Part shown: piece after piece, positions 48,745 through 56,847 of the stretch | Layout: each line of letters opens with the position of its first letter | How positions within the stretch are numbered: the stretch's first letter is position 1 | NCBI RefSeq assembly: GCF_004352845.1 | Contig: NZ_SJRX01000005.1 | Coordinates: 1-56,847 of the forward strand | DNA from: Luteimonas terricola | Lineage (GTDB): Bacteria; Pseudomonadota; Gammaproteobacteria; Xanthomonadales; Xanthomonadaceae | Direction: 5' to 3' | Length of the DNA: 56,847 bases | The notes under the pieces: generated by a model | Databases searched by the model: none | Told to the model about the DNA's origin: nothing | The model's input: the letters and a program-made list of their open reading frames with translations, nothing else | Program-made: the position numbers and the translations under genes

Positions 48745-49325
48745 CGGACGCCTGAACGCAGCGACGCAAATCGCGGCTTCGCTGATGTCCACGCCATAGA
48801 CTCGCCCGTAGAGCGTCGAGCGAATCACCTCCCTCGTGGGCGGCTGACCTTGCGAGCGAAGATGAACGAAGCGCCACAACGCTTCGGCCTGGAAGACACC
48901 GGAGCAGCACGTCAAATCCAGCACCGCTCCCGTCCAGATAGGCCATCCATGACCTCATCGAGGATCAGCGAGACGACGACGGACAGTCGCGTGTAGTGCA
49001 CGCCGTTTTGCAACGCTTCTGTGCGCTTTCCATCTGTCCACGGCTCAGCGTGCGCGAACTGCTCGTAGATCGAGCTGATGAGCTCGATCGGAATCACCTC
49101 GAACTGGTAGGGGAAGAAGCTGAGCTGCCCGCTTTCAGGATCGACAGCCGCCAGGAACTCCGCAACCCGCGTCAAGTGGTGAGCGGCCGGTGTCGTTTTC
49201 ACCAAAGAAGGCGGAAACATATCGCCGTTGAGGGTCTGGGCCAGCCATGCGAACAGCTTGCTGGTCGCTGGCCGGTCGCGCAGTCCCGCCGGCAACGCCG
49301 TGCGGCCGCATACCCGCTTCAACCG
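48745..49325 (-). pseudogene. Broken N6-adenine DNA methylase gene
   Basis: Read leftwards, one frame gives SKLFAWLAQTLNGDMFPPSL through NGVHYTRLSVVVSLILDEVMDGLSGRE and stops. One base out of register near 48924, the next frame continues VLDLTCCSGVFQAEALWRF and YGRVYGVDISEAAICVAAF, which are SAM motif I and following parts of type I/IIG-type methylases. Motif I reads CCSG where CGSG is usual. The gene is cut at both ends as well as shifted. It is a relic of a restriction-modification or BREX-like methylase gene. Confidence 0.75.
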
Positions 49326-49348
49326 CGTCGCACTAACGATCTGGCGGT

Positions 49349-50206
49349 CTGGCCCGTGCAGCCGAGCGTCTGGGCATCGAGCAGTCGCCTGTGTCGCGTG
49401 CGATGCGCGACCTGGAAAGCCAGCTTGGCGTGCAGTTGTTCGACCGCAGCACACGCCTGACGCGGCTGACCTGGGCCGGCCAGGTGTTCCTCGGCGAATG
49501 CCGGCGCGTGATGGCCACCGTGGAGCAGGCAGTCAAGAGCGCCAAGGCGGCGGCACAGGGCTACCAGGGCCATCTGCGCATCGCCATCTGCGACAGCCTG
49601 GCGCAGCCCCACATCGCCACCTTGCTGGCACGCAGCCGCGAGGATGAGCCCGAGCTGGAGATTCGCGTCTTCGAGCTGCCGTTCGCGCAGCAGCTCAAGA
49701 TGCTGCACAACGATCTGCTGGACATCGGCTTTGCGTTGTCAAACGCGGTGCATGCTGGCCTCGTCGCTGAGCCGGTGTGGACCGATCCACTGTCGGTGAT
49801 CGTGCCCGCACGCCACCCCTTGCTGGCACACATGCAGGTGCCGCTGGCCGAAGCCTTGAAGTTCCCGCTGGTTCTGTGCCATCCCGAATCGGGATCGGGC
49901 TGCCGCCATCAGATTCAAGCGATGCTGCAGGACGCGGGCACGCCGCTCAAGCTGGTCGATGAAGTGACCAGCCTCGGCGTGATGCTGACCCTGGTCGGCG
50001 CCGGCTACGGCATCGGCTTCGCCATCGCCTCGCAAGTGCAGACCCTACAGCGCCCGGACATCTCCATTCGTCCCCTGGCCGGCACCCCACCGATGCTCTC
50101 TACCTACCTGCTGCGCCGCCAGGGCGAACCCTCGGAGCCCATGAAGCGGTTCATCGAGCGGGTGAAAGACGAGGCCGCGCCGATCGATGATGAGCCGGTC
50201 CTTTGA
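49349..50206 (+). pseudogene. LysR-family regulator lacking its first ~20 codons
   Basis: From 49349 the frame reads LARAAERLGIEQSPVSRAMRDLESQLGVQLF, the second half of a LysR helix-turn-helix, then the full effector domain to RPLAGTPPMLSTYLLRRQGE. The normal start (about 20 codons including the first helix) is missing, and the upstream DNA is the methylase relic. An ATG at 49391 (MSRAMRDLE) could still start a shortened protein with an impaired DNA-binding domain. The effector domain resembles the orphan domain at 20940-21566. Confidence 0.75.
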
Positions 50207-50358
50207 GGACGCAGCTCGCCTGTCCGTTGCGACCTGTGGCGTGGTGTGCCAGTAGACAGATAGACTTCGGAATGAAATCCGATGCTCTGGCTGTTGGTGG
50301 ATGTGCTTGGCTCGCTTTGGATCACCCGCAACGGCCTGCGTTGACCAGGCCGAAGACT

Positions 50359-50380
50359 TGAGTCCACAATCGAGTCCATT
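50359..50380 (+). repeat. Right subterminal double AGTCCA motif
   Basis: TGAGTCCA (50359-50366), a 6-base spacer and AGTCCATT (50373-50380), matching the pair at 18927-18948 in sequence, spacing and orientation. It lies about 60 bases inside attR. The rest of 50207-50438 holds no gene that I recognise. Confidence 0.55.
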
Positions 50381-50438
50381 CCGTGACGCTTGGATCGGAA
50401 AAGACGTTCGTAATAAACGAGTTAGCGAACGGGTGCTG

Positions 50439-50456
50439 TTCCCTTCGCCCGCTCCA
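50439..50456 (+). repeat. attR, 18-bp direct repeat of the tRNA-Gly end
   Basis: TTCCCTTCGCCCGCTCCA, identical to the last 18 bases of tRNA-Gly. No other part of a tRNA is present here, so it marks the right boundary of the element. The chromosome resumes at 50457. Confidence 0.9.
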
Positions 50457-50516
50457 GCTCCCGACCTGGACCCTTGTCCGTCGGCGTGCTGCCGGCAGCC
50501 GCATGTGCATGCATTT

Positions 50517-50535
50517 GGTAATGGGATTCATTATC
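50517..50535 (+). promoter_or_regulatory. Probable Fur box
   Basis: GGTAATGGGATTCATTATC agrees with 15 of 19 positions of the classical Fur consensus (GATAATGATAATCATTATC). It ends 29 bases before the start codon of the following gene, where a repressor would block its promoter. Iron-dependent repression is inferred. Confidence 0.65.
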
Positions 50536-50564
50536 ATTCGCTGCCCAGACCCCAGGAGTTCCCC

Positions 50565-50942
50565 ATGAAGTTTCCGACCGCGCTGCTTGCCGGCGCCCTG
50601 CTCGTGCTGTCCCTGCCATTCATCGCCCAGGCCGACGAGCGCCCCGACCACTACAAGGGCGAGGCTTCGCCCACGCTGGACGCAGCGATGACCAACCTCG
50701 GCGAGTACAACGCGCAGCTTGCCGCGATCCTTGCCAAGGACGAACTCGGTCCGGAGGACACCGCGAAGATCCACGAGCTGACCTACACGCTCGAGAACGC
50801 GCTGGCGAAGATCAAGTCCGAAGTCGAGGAGCTGGAAGAGACCCTCGAGGACGTGCACGTGGCGTCCGAGCGCTACGAAGTCGATGTCGTGAAGACGCAG
50901 GGCAGCAAGTACCTCGACGGCGCGGCGAAGCTCACGCGCTGA
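50565..50942 (+). CDS. Small exported helical protein (DUF6746-like)
   Basis: A 125-residue protein with a signal peptide ([23 protein letters not shown], cut near residue 23). The mature part is helical and acidic, with a coiled-coil-like stretch ([27 protein letters not shown]). I place it in the DUF6746 group from memory. The ATG at 50565 has AGGAG 7 bases upstream. A Fur box lies in the promoter region, so it is probably made in iron shortage and acts in the periplasm. Before the element inserted, this gene lay about 110 bases after tRNA-Gly. Confidence 0.78.
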   Translation: MKFPTALLAGALLVLSLPFIAQADERPDHYKGEASPTLDAAMTNLGEYNAQLAAILAKDELGPEDTAKIHELTYTLENALAKIKSEVEELEETLEDVHVASERYEVDVVKTQGSKYLDGAAKLTR

Positions 50943-51009
50943 CGTCACACGCTCTGCGCGCGCCGTTCTCCACGCTGCTCCACCCGCAATCCTCCCCGCG
51001 CAGGCGCCC

Positions 51010-51939
51010 ATGAAGCTCGCGATCCTCTCGCGCAACAGCAAGCTGTACTCCACGCGCCGCCTGGTCGAGGCGGCGCGGCAGCGCGGCCACAGCGTGCGCG
51101 TGCTCGACCCGCTGCGTTGCTACATGCGCATCGGCAAGGAAGGCTTCGCGCTGCGCTACAAGGGCCAGTCGCTGGCCGGCTATGGCGCGGTGATCCCGCG
51201 CATCGGCGCCTCGATCAACCGCTATGGCAACGCCGTGCTGCACCAGTTCGAACTGATGGGCTGCCATACGCCCAACCCGTCGGCGGCGATCATGTCCGCG
51301 CGCGACAAGCTGCGCTGCCACCAGCTGCTGGCGGCGCAGGGCATCGACATGCCGGTGACCGTGTTCGGCGACAACCCCGACGACACCGACGACCTGCTGG
51401 CGATGCTCGGCGAGCCGCCGCACGTGATCAAGCTCACCGAGGGCAGCCAGGGGCGCGGGGTGATGCTGACCGAGAAGCCCTCGGCCTCGCGCAGCGTGGT
51501 CGACGCGCTGCGCGGGCTGTACGCGACCTTCCTGCTGCAGGAATTCATCGCCGAGGCCGGCGGCGCGGACCTGCGCTGCCTGGTGGTGGGCGACGAGGTG
51601 GTGGCGGCGATGCGCAGGCAGGCTCCCGAAGGCGACTTCCGGGCGAACCTGCATCGCGGCGGCAGCGCCGAGGGCGTACAGCTGGACGCGGCCGAAGCCG
51701 AGGTCGCGGTACGGGCTGCGCAGGCCCTGGGCCTGGGCGTGGCCGGGGTCGACCTAGTCTCGTCCGCGCGCGGTCCGCTGGTGCTCGAGGTCAACGTTTC
51801 GCCGGGGCTTGAAGGCATCGAGCGTTCCACCGGTGTGGACGTGGCGGGCCGGATCGTCGATTTTGTTGCGGCCGGCGCCACCGGAACCGGGATGCCGTCG
51901 CGCAAGCGCGTGAGACGCCGTTCCGGAATGAAAATTTAA
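51010..51939 (+). CDS. rimK: RimK-like ATP-grasp glutamate ligase
   Basis: A 309-residue ATP-grasp enzyme. The N-terminal RimK domain starts [22 protein letters not shown]. The ATP-grasp core shows [19 protein letters not shown] (ATP-lysine and glycine-rich loop), [20 protein letters not shown] and the magnesium-site end [17 protein letters not shown]. RimK adds glutamates to ribosomal protein S6. The lysine-rich C-terminal tail [12 protein letters not shown] is short. It stands alone between the Fur-box gene and a strong terminator. Confidence 0.9.
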   Translation: MKLAILSRNSKLYSTRRLVEAARQRGHSVRVLDPLRCYMRIGKEGFALRYKGQSLAGYGAVIPRIGASINRYGNAVLHQFELMGCHTPNPSAAIMSARDKLRCHQLLAAQGIDMPVTVFGDNPDDTDDLLAMLGEPPHVIKLTEGSQGRGVMLTEKPSASRSVVDALRGLYATFLLQEFIAEAGGADLRCLVVGDEVVAAMRRQAPEGDFRANLHRGGSAEGVQLDAAEAEVAVRAAQALGLGVAGVDLVSSARGPLVLEVNVSPGLEGIERSTGVDVAGRIVDFVAAGATGTGMPSRKRVRRRSGMKI

Positions 51940-52061
51940 CGTCGCGTTTAACGCCTCTTTAATCGCAGCGCGGGTAGCTTGGCCCGACCGAAATCCCTTG
52001 TGCGTCATCGGATCTCTCCTGTCGTCAGTCGTGGATTGCGGTCATCGGGGCAATACATTTC

Positions 52062-52090
52062 GGCCCGGGCGGTTTGCCCGGGCCTTTTTC
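52062..52090 (+). terminator. Rho-independent terminator
   Basis: Perfect 9-base arms GGCCCGGGC and GCCCGGGCC enclose the loop GGTTT and are followed by five T and C. It lies 122 bases after rimK and 115 before the response-regulator gene. It ends the rimK transcript or a small RNA made from the 51940-52061 gap. Confidence 0.88.
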
Positions 52091-52204
52091 TGCGCGCGCC
52101 GCCGTCGTCGCGCCGGGCATGCGGCGGCCTGTGCAAGAATCGGCCGCATCGGAACGTGTGGGCTGCGCCGCGGTCCAATACAGACCCATCCATAGGACCC
52201 ACGC

Positions 52205-52888
52205 ATGCGCATCCTCGTGATCGAAGACAACCAGGACATCGCCGCCAACATCGGTGACTACCTGGAGGACCGCGGCCACACGGTCGACTTCGCCGCCGAT
52301 GGCGTCACCGGCCTGCACCTGGCGGTCGTCCACGATTTCGACGCCGTGGTGCTCGACCTCAACCTGCCCGGCATGGACGGCCTCGAGGTCTGCCGCAAGC
52401 TGCGCAACGAGGCCCGCAAGCAGACCCCGGTGCTGATGCTGACCGCCCGCGACAGCCTCGACAGCAAGCTTGCCGGCTTCGACTCCGGTGCCGACGACTA
52501 TCTGATCAAGCCCTTCGCGCTGCAGGAGGTCGAGGTCCGGCTCAACGCACTGGCGCGCCGCGGCAAGGGCGTGCAGACGCGCGTGCTGGAAGTCGCCGAC
52601 CTGGAATACAACCTCGACACCCTCGAGGTGCGCCGCGCCGGCAAGCTGGTGCAGCTCAATCCCACGGCGCTGAAGATCCTGCAGTCGTTGATGGAAGCCT
52701 CGCCGGCGGTGGTCACCCGGCAGGAGCTCGAGACCCGCGTCTGGGGCGAGGAACTGCCGGATTCGGACAGCCTGCGCGTGCACATCCACGGCCTGCGCGC
52801 GGTGATCGACAAGCCGTTCCCGACCTTGCTGGTGCAGACCCGCCATGGCATCGGCTACCGGATCGCCGCGCCCGATGTCGCAAGCTGA
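52205..52888 (+). CDS. OmpR/PhoP-type response regulator
   Basis: A 227-residue two-component regulator. The receiver has acidic residues EDN (8-10), phospho-acceptor D51 (VVLDLNLPGMDG), and the switch and lysine segment LTARDS ... IKPFAL. The OmpR winged helix follows (about 130-225: LNPTALKILQSLMEASPAVV, DSLRVHIHGLRAVID, TRHGIGYRI). The closest relatives by eye are PhoP/ColR/PmrA-like regulators of envelope lipid changes. Its stop overlaps the kinase gene by 14 bases. Confidence 0.93.
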   Translation: MRILVIEDNQDIAANIGDYLEDRGHTVDFAADGVTGLHLAVVHDFDAVVLDLNLPGMDGLEVCRKLRNEARKQTPVLMLTARDSLDSKLAGFDSGADDYLIKPFALQEVEVRLNALARRGKGVQTRVLEVADLEYNLDTLEVRRAGKLVQLNPTALKILQSLMEASPAVVTRQELETRVWGEELPDSDSLRVHIHGLRAVIDKPFPTLLVQTRHGIGYRIAAPDVAS

Positions 52889-54218
52889 GGGCGGCGCTCC
52901 GGCGCCGGCGTTCCCCGGCCGGCGGCGCTATCGGCGTCGGCTGCGCAGCCGCATCATCCTCTCGTTCGCCCTGCTCGGACTCGGGCTGACGGCGATGTTC
53001 GCGATTGCGGCGGCCTTCGTCGGCGCCGTCGTGGAAGACCAGGCGGTCGGCAGCGTGCTCAAGGAGAACGTGGACGATTACGCCCAGCGCTTCTACGAGG
53101 ACCGCACGGCGCAGTGGGCTCCGCTGGGCAGCGTGCGCGCGCATGTCTACGGGCCCGGCGGTCGCCACAACGTGCCCCCGGAGTGGGCCGAGCTCGACAC
53201 CGGCGTCTACAACATCACCGGCGAGGAGAGCGGAGAGCCCTTCGTCTACCGCGTGGTGGTGAAGAAGGACCCCGACTACTGGTTCTTCCTCGCCCAGGAC
53301 ATGACCAGCACTGCCGAGGTGCGCGCCCGCATCAAGCTGATCCTGATTGCCGCGGTGGTGCTGTTCACCCTGCTGGCCGGCGTGATCGGCTGGTGGTCGG
53401 CGGCGCGGGTGATGCGACCGGTGTCGGAACTGGCGAACCTCCTCGGCGCGTCGGGCGACAAGGCGGGTCCCGGCGAGTTGGCACCGCACTTCCCGGATGA
53501 CGAAGTCGGCGAGCTGGCCACCGCGCTCGACGACTACGCCGCGCGCCTGACCGAGGTGGTCCAGCGCGACCGCGAGTTCAACGCCGACGTCAGCCACGAG
53601 CTGCGGACGCCGCTGGCGGTGGTCAAGGGCGCGGTGGAGCTGCTGCTCAGCCGGCCTGACCTGGACGAGAAAACCGTCGCGCGCCTGCAGCGCATCCAGC
53701 GCGCCGAGCAGCAGTGCACCGACCTCATCAGCGCCCTGCTGCTGCTCTCGCGCGCCGAGCGTGGACACGGCAGCACCGATGTCTGCCGCGTGGCCGAGCA
53801 GCTGCTGGAGGCACACCGCTCCCAGCTCGGCGGCAAGGCGCTGGAGCTGCTGCTGGAAGGCGAGGCGGGCACCCTGGTGGTGGACGCGCCGGAGTCGGCG
53901 GTGTCGGTGGCGCTGGGCAACCTGATCGGCAACGCGGTGAAGTACACCACCGCAGGTACGGTCATCGTGCGCCTGCGCGAGCGCGCCGTGGACGTGATCG
54001 ACTCGGGCCCCGGCCTGAGCGCGGAAGACGCCGCGCACCTGTTCCAGCGCGGCTACCGTGGCAGCCACGCGGAGCATACCCACGGCGGTGGCATCGGCCT
54101 GTCGATCGTGCGCCGGCTGTGCCGGCTGTACGACTGGCAGGTGCGGGTGGTGCCGGGAGCGGAGCGCGGCGTGGTGGCCACGCTGCGCTTCGATGTCGAC
54201 GCGGACGAGGCCGGCTGA
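52875..54218 (+). CDS. Sensor histidine kinase
   Basis: A 447-residue kinase: a basic cytoplasmic start, TM1 (IILSFALLGLGLTAMFAIAAAFVG), a periplasmic sensor of about 100 residues, TM2 (LILIAAVVLFTLLAGVIGWW), a HAMP-like linker, the HisKA site DVSHELRTPLAV, and HATPase motifs GNLIGNAVKY, DSGPGLS and HGGGIGLSIV. All catalytic elements are present. The periplasmic sensor has acidic patches (EESGEPFVYRV). I chose the ATG at 52875 overlapping the regulator; an ATG ten codons upstream is possible. It is the partner of the upstream regulator. Confidence 0.92.
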   Translation: MSQAEGGAPAPAFPGRRRYRRRLRSRIILSFALLGLGLTAMFAIAAAFVGAVVEDQAVGSVLKENVDDYAQRFYEDRTAQWAPLGSVRAHVYGPGGRHNVPPEWAELDTGVYNITGEESGEPFVYRVVVKKDPDYWFFLAQDMTSTAEVRARIKLILIAAVVLFTLLAGVIGWWSAARVMRPVSELANLLGASGDKAGPGELAPHFPDDEVGELATALDDYAARLTEVVQRDREFNADVSHELRTPLAVVKGAVELLLSRPDLDEKTVARLQRIQRAEQQCTDLISALLLLSRAERGHGSTDVCRVAEQLLEAHRSQLGGKALELLLEGEAGTLVVDAPESAVSVALGNLIGNAVKYTTAGTVIVRLRERAVDVIDSGPGLSAEDAAHLFQRGYRGSHAEHTHGGGIGLSIVRRLCRLYDWQVRVVPGAERGVVATLRFDVDADEAG

Positions 54219-54236
54219 GGCCGGCGGGGCGCGCGG

Positions 54237-55154
54237 CTACGCGTCCAACCGCTCCAGCCAGCCATACTTGTCCGGCGTGCGGCCCTCGAACAGTCCGAAG
54301 AAGAGCTCCTGCAGGCGCAGCGTGACCGGACCGGCCTTGCCGGCACCGACCTGGCGGCCGTCGACCGAGCGGATCGGCGTGATCTCGGCGGCGGTGCCGC
54401 ACATGAAGAGCTCGTCGCACAGGTACAGGTATTCGCGCGGCAGGTCGCGCTCGATCACCTCGATGCCGACGTCGCGCGCCAGGCGGATGATCGAGTCGCG
54501 GGTGATGCCGTTGAGCAGCGCGGCGCTGACCGGCGTGGTGTGCAGCGCGCCGTCGAACACCAGGAACAGGTTCTCGCCGGCGCCTTCCGACAGCAGTCCG
54601 GTGGATGCCAGCGCGATGCCCTCGCCGAAGCCCAGGCGCCGCGCCTCGCGCGCCACCAGCTGGCCCGAGAGGTAGTTGCCGCCGGCCTTGGCGCCGGCCG
54701 GGATGGTGTTGGGCGCGACCCGCTGCCAGCTCGACACGCAGGCGTCGATGCCTTCGGTGAGCGCGCCTTCGCCCAGGTACGGCCCCATGTGCCAGGTGGC
54801 GACGGCGACGTCGATCGGCGTCTCCGCGCTGAGCCCGAAGCCGCCGAGGCCGCGCCACGCGACCGGGCGCAGATAGGCCTGCTCGAATCCGTTCCTGCGC
54901 AGGACCTCGTGGCAGGCGGCGTTGAGCTCGTCGAGCGTGTACGGGATCTGCATTTCATGGATCCGTGCCGAGGCGAACAGGCGACGGTTGTGGTCCTGCA
55001 GGCGGAAGATCGCGCTGCCCTGCGGCGTCCTGTAGGCACGGATGCCTTCGAACACCGAAGACCCGTAGTGCAGGCCGTGCGACATCACGTGCGTGGTCGC
55101 CTCGGCCCAGGGCTTGATGCCGCCGTTGTGCCAGATCCATTCCGGGTACTGCAT
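54237..55154 (-). CDS. ilvE: Branched-chain amino acid aminotransferase
   Basis: A 305-residue fold-type IV PLP enzyme performing the last step of leucine, isoleucine and valine synthesis. Seen are MSHGLHYGSSVFEGIRAY, the PLP lysine in AKAGGNYLSGQL, SEGAGENLFLV, NGITRDSII and FMCGTAAEITPIRSVD. Length and motifs match E. coli-type IlvE closely. It is convergent with the kinase gene across an 18-base gap. It belongs to the core genome, unlike the ilvD on the element. Confidence 0.96.
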   Translation of the reverse strand: MQYPEWIWHNGGIKPWAEATTHVMSHGLHYGSSVFEGIRAYRTPQGSAIFRLQDHNRRLFASARIHEMQIPYTLDELNAACHEVLRRNGFEQAYLRPVAWRGLGGFGLSAETPIDVAVATWHMGPYLGEGALTEGIDACVSSWQRVAPNTIPAGAKAGGNYLSGQLVAREARRLGFGEGIALASTGLLSEGAGENLFLVFDGALHTTPVSAALLNGITRDSIIRLARDVGIEVIERDLPREYLYLCDELFMCGTAAEITPIRSVDGRQVGAGKAGPVTLRLQELFFGLFEGRTPDKYGWLERLDA

Positions 55155-55198
55155 CGCGCCGCTCCGCTGTGTGGAAGCGGCATTGTGCCGCAGTGCGC

Positions 55199-55801
55199 TC
55201 AGAGCGTGATCCACCAGCAGTCCATGTGCCGGCGCAGGCCGAAGGTGGTGCTGGACGGCGTGATGCCGTCGGCCAGCGCCTGGTCGACGCGCAGCGCCAC
55301 CGGCCGCCGTGGTGCGGGCGGCGTGGCCGGCAGCGCCGCGCGGCCGTCGATGGCGGCCAGCGGCGCGGGATCGGCCGATGCGACCACCGCCTCCGCCGGG
55401 CGCAGCGCGGAGATGTTGAGCAGAGGGCGCCGGGCGATCGCGTCCAGCCGCTCGATCACCGCATAGCCGTTGCGGTGCGACATGCCCACCCAGTGGTAGC
55501 TGCGCGCGAGGCGGTTGGTGTCGCCGGCGTCGATCGCCGCCGTGACCTCGAACACCAGGTCCTGGAGGCGGCGCGAGCAGCCGCCGCGATAGCGGAGCGC
55601 GGCGCCGCCGACGGTGCCGCCGGTGCGCGGCCGGTTCTCGACCGCGCCCAGGGACTCGCAGCTGCGGTCGGTGTACACCGCGCCGCCGTCGGGCGTGGTG
55701 CAGCGCCGGATCTGGGCGGCGGCGGGCGGGGGCAGGGCCGCGGCGATCGCCACGGCCGACAGCAGCGCGCCGGCCAGGGCAGGGTGTCGCAGGTACGGCA
55801 T
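55199..55801 (-). CDS. Exported DUF4124-like protein
   Basis: A 200-residue protein with a signal peptide (ALAGALLSAVAIAAALPPPAAA). A DUF4124-type start follows (QIRRCTTPDGGAVYTDRSC, two cysteines), then a helical part and a tail ending in DCWWITL. The DUF4124 domain is common in periplasmic proteins of this family of bacteria, with unknown function. I chose the ATG at 55799-55801 because the signal peptide begins there; the open frame upstream to 55948 is not coding. It lies 44 bases upstream of ilvE on the same strand. Confidence 0.78.
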   Translation of the reverse strand: MPYLRHPALAGALLSAVAIAAALPPPAAAQIRRCTTPDGGAVYTDRSCESLGAVENRPRTGGTVGGAALRYRGGCSRRLQDLVFEVTAAIDAGDTNRLARSYHWVGMSHRNGYAVIERLDAIARRPLLNISALRPAEAVVASADPAPLAAIDGRAALPATPPAPRRPVALRVDQALADGITPSSTTFGLRRHMDCWWITL

Positions 55802-55851
55802 CGGCCAAGGGTACAGCGGCGGCCTGCCGCGCAGAAGCGTTCGCGGGTGGA

Positions 55852-56676
55852 TCAGCCCAGCTGGTCGAGCACCGCGATCGTCGGTCGCGCGAGGTTGAGG
55901 GTATAGAAGTGCAGCCCCGGCGCGCCGCCGTCCACAAGACGCCGGCAAAGCCCGGCAACGACATCGGTCCCCAGCTTGCGGACGCTCTCGGCATCGTCGC
56001 CATAGGCGACCATGCGCTTGGCCACCCAGCGCGGGATTTCGGCGCCGCAGGCTTCCGAAAACCGCCGCAGCTGGGTGAAGTTCGAGATCGGCATGATCCC
56101 GGGCACGATCGGGACCTCGACGCCCGCGGCGCGGGCGTCGTCGACGAAGCGGAAATAGGCGTCGGCGTTGTAGAAATACTGGGTGATGGCGCCGTTGGCG
56201 CCGGCATCGACCTTGGTCTTGAAGTGGCGCAGGTCGGTGAGCGCGTCCTCGGCCTGCGGATGGGTTTCCGGATAGCAGGCCACTTCGATGTGGAAATGGT
56301 CGCCGTGCGCGGCGCGGATGAAGGCGACCAGGTCGGCGGCATGGCGGAATTCGCCGGGCTGGCCCATGCCCGAAGGCAGGTCGCCGCGCAGGGCGACGAT
56401 GCGGCGGCAGCCGGCGTCGCGGTAGGTCTGCAGCAGCGCTGCGATCTCGTCGCGCGTGCCGCCCACGCAGGACAGGTGCGGTGCGGCGTCGAGGCCGTGC
56501 GCATCGATCAGTCCGCGCACGGTGTCGCCTGTGTAGCTGAGCGTCGATCCACCCGCGCCGAAGGTGCAGGAGACGTATTCCGGCCCATGGGCCTTGAGCC
56601 GCGCGGCGGTGCGGTCGAGCTGCGCGCGCTGTTCATCGCTCTTGGGCGGGTAGAACTCGAAGCTGATCGGTGTCAT
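55852..56676 (-). CDS. metF: Methylenetetrahydrofolate reductase
   Basis: A 274-residue FAD enzyme giving 5-methyltetrahydrofolate for methionine synthesis. Motifs: ISFEFYPPKSDEQ (catalytic Glu in FEF), VSCTFGAGGST, HLSCVGGTRDEI, ALRGDLPSGMG (FAD), KTKVDAGANGAITQYFYN and PGIMPISNFTQLRRFSEACG. The ATG at 56674-56676 (MTPISFEF) is the family start. It is about 30 residues shorter than some homologues, but the barrel is complete. Confidence 0.95.
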   Translation of the reverse strand: MTPISFEFYPPKSDEQRAQLDRTAARLKAHGPEYVSCTFGAGGSTLSYTGDTVRGLIDAHGLDAAPHLSCVGGTRDEIAALLQTYRDAGCRRIVALRGDLPSGMGQPGEFRHAADLVAFIRAAHGDHFHIEVACYPETHPQAEDALTDLRHFKTKVDAGANGAITQYFYNADAYFRFVDDARAAGVEVPIVPGIMPISNFTQLRRFSEACGAEIPRWVAKRMVAYGDDAESVRKLGTDVVAGLCRRLVDGGAPGLHFYTLNLARPTIAVLDQLG

Positions 56677-56707
56677 GGCGTCCGGCGGCCGGCGGGGTCG
56701 GTGGATC

Positions 56708-56725
56708 ATATCGCTTTATCGCGAT
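56708..56725 (-). promoter_or_regulatory. Inverted repeat upstream of metF
   Basis: ATATCGCTTTATCGCGAT contains the inverted pair ATCGC / GCGAT and two direct TATCGC units, about 32-50 bases before the metF start. Methionine genes in proteobacteria are often controlled by palindrome-binding repressors such as SahR or MetJ. The link here is inference. Confidence 0.35.
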
Positions 56726-56777
56726 GGATGTGAACACCGGGAACGTGGAAAAGCATTTGCCACGGATGGCGCGGATC

Positions 56778-56847
56778 GGGGGGGGGGGGGGGGGGGGCGG
56801 GGGGGGGGGGGGGGTGGGGGTTGTTGGTAGAGGGGGGGAGACACCCC
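56778..56847. other. Poly-G contig end, probably a sequencing artefact
   Basis: The last 70 bases are almost only G, with a few C, T and A. Two-colour sequencers report G when signal is lost, and such runs gather at contig ends. It should be trimmed, not read as biology. Confidence 0.85.

Noticed and set aside
48283..48924. Minus-strand frame read as a complete methylase
   Set aside because: Only the first ~60 codons resemble a methylase; the rest is antisense to the TsaC gene, and the beginning lies in a different frame.
49391..50206. Intact short LysR gene starting at the ATG at 49391
   Set aside because: The family helix-turn-helix continues upstream in frame to about 49349 and is cut before its first helix, so this is a truncated gene even if some protein is made.
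50439..50456. A second tRNA-Gly gene
   Set aside because: Only the last 18 bases of the tRNA are present; no anticodon or D arm, so it is attR.

Overview
The window reads as chromosomal DNA of a GC-rich gammaproteobacterium of the Xanthomonadaceae type (Lysobacter / Luteimonas / Pseudoxanthomonas-like). I infer this from overall protein resemblance and gene content; no search was possible. It is probably the end of a draft contig, because the last ~70 bases collapse into poly-G.

Left flank (1-18802), ordinary core genome: cysteine synthase (cysK), a two-gene RND efflux system (lipoprotein adaptor plus permease), a TTG-started alanine/sodium symporter, a TrmH-family RNA methyltransferase, an unrecognised polytopic membrane protein, a secreted M28 peptidase, mscL, an FAH-family hydrolase, a small membrane protein, a Rieske protein, an SLC13 permease, trmB, thiG and thiS, and an autotransporter GDSL esterase. 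It ends in a tRNA-Gly(CCC) gene.

Integrated element (18785-50456, about 31.65 kb): it sits in the 3' end of tRNA-Gly. An exact 18-bp repeat of the tRNA end bounds it, and a near-identical double AGTCCA motif lies just inside each end. From left to right it carries a tyrosine integrase with a long C-terminal tail, an orphan LysR effector domain facing an XRE regulator, a MobH/TraI relaxase, and an AbiE type IV toxin-antitoxin pair. Then come DUF3742 and only the last part of an ICE type IV secretion cluster (TraG-N, a small membrane protein, TIGR03755, TIGR03756 and TIGR03757 families). The mating-pair ATPase and coupling protein are absent, so this is a decayed ICE that could at most be mobilised in trans.

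The missing transfer genes are replaced by a ~15-kb, almost entirely minus-strand cargo block with many 4-bp ATGA stop/start overlaps. Its biosynthetic part is a thyA remnant, bioA, ilvD and a dihydroorotase gene whose catalytic lysine segment is altered. Its ion and stress part is a DUF6671-like protein, a CaCA antiporter, a TerB-like protein, an amphi-Trp protein, a VC0807-like membrane protein, a P-type cation ATPase, a Usp protein, HtpX, an unknown membrane protein, a PII-like protein, an SbtA-type bicarbonate transporter and an unknown protein. A divergent NhaR-like LysR regulator and a Sua5/TsaC synthase follow on the plus strand. The block looks like a sodium, bicarbonate and envelope-stress package. 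Several of its enzymes belong to bicarbonate-dependent metabolism, which is my main candidate for an undescribed system. The right end of the element holds a broken N6-methylase gene and a 5'-truncated LysR gene, joined at a deletion scar.

Right flank (50457-56847), core genome again: a Fur-box-preceded small secreted protein, a RimK-like ATP-grasp ligase, an OmpR-type response regulator with an overlapping sensor kinase, ilvE, a DUF4124-like secreted protein and metF.
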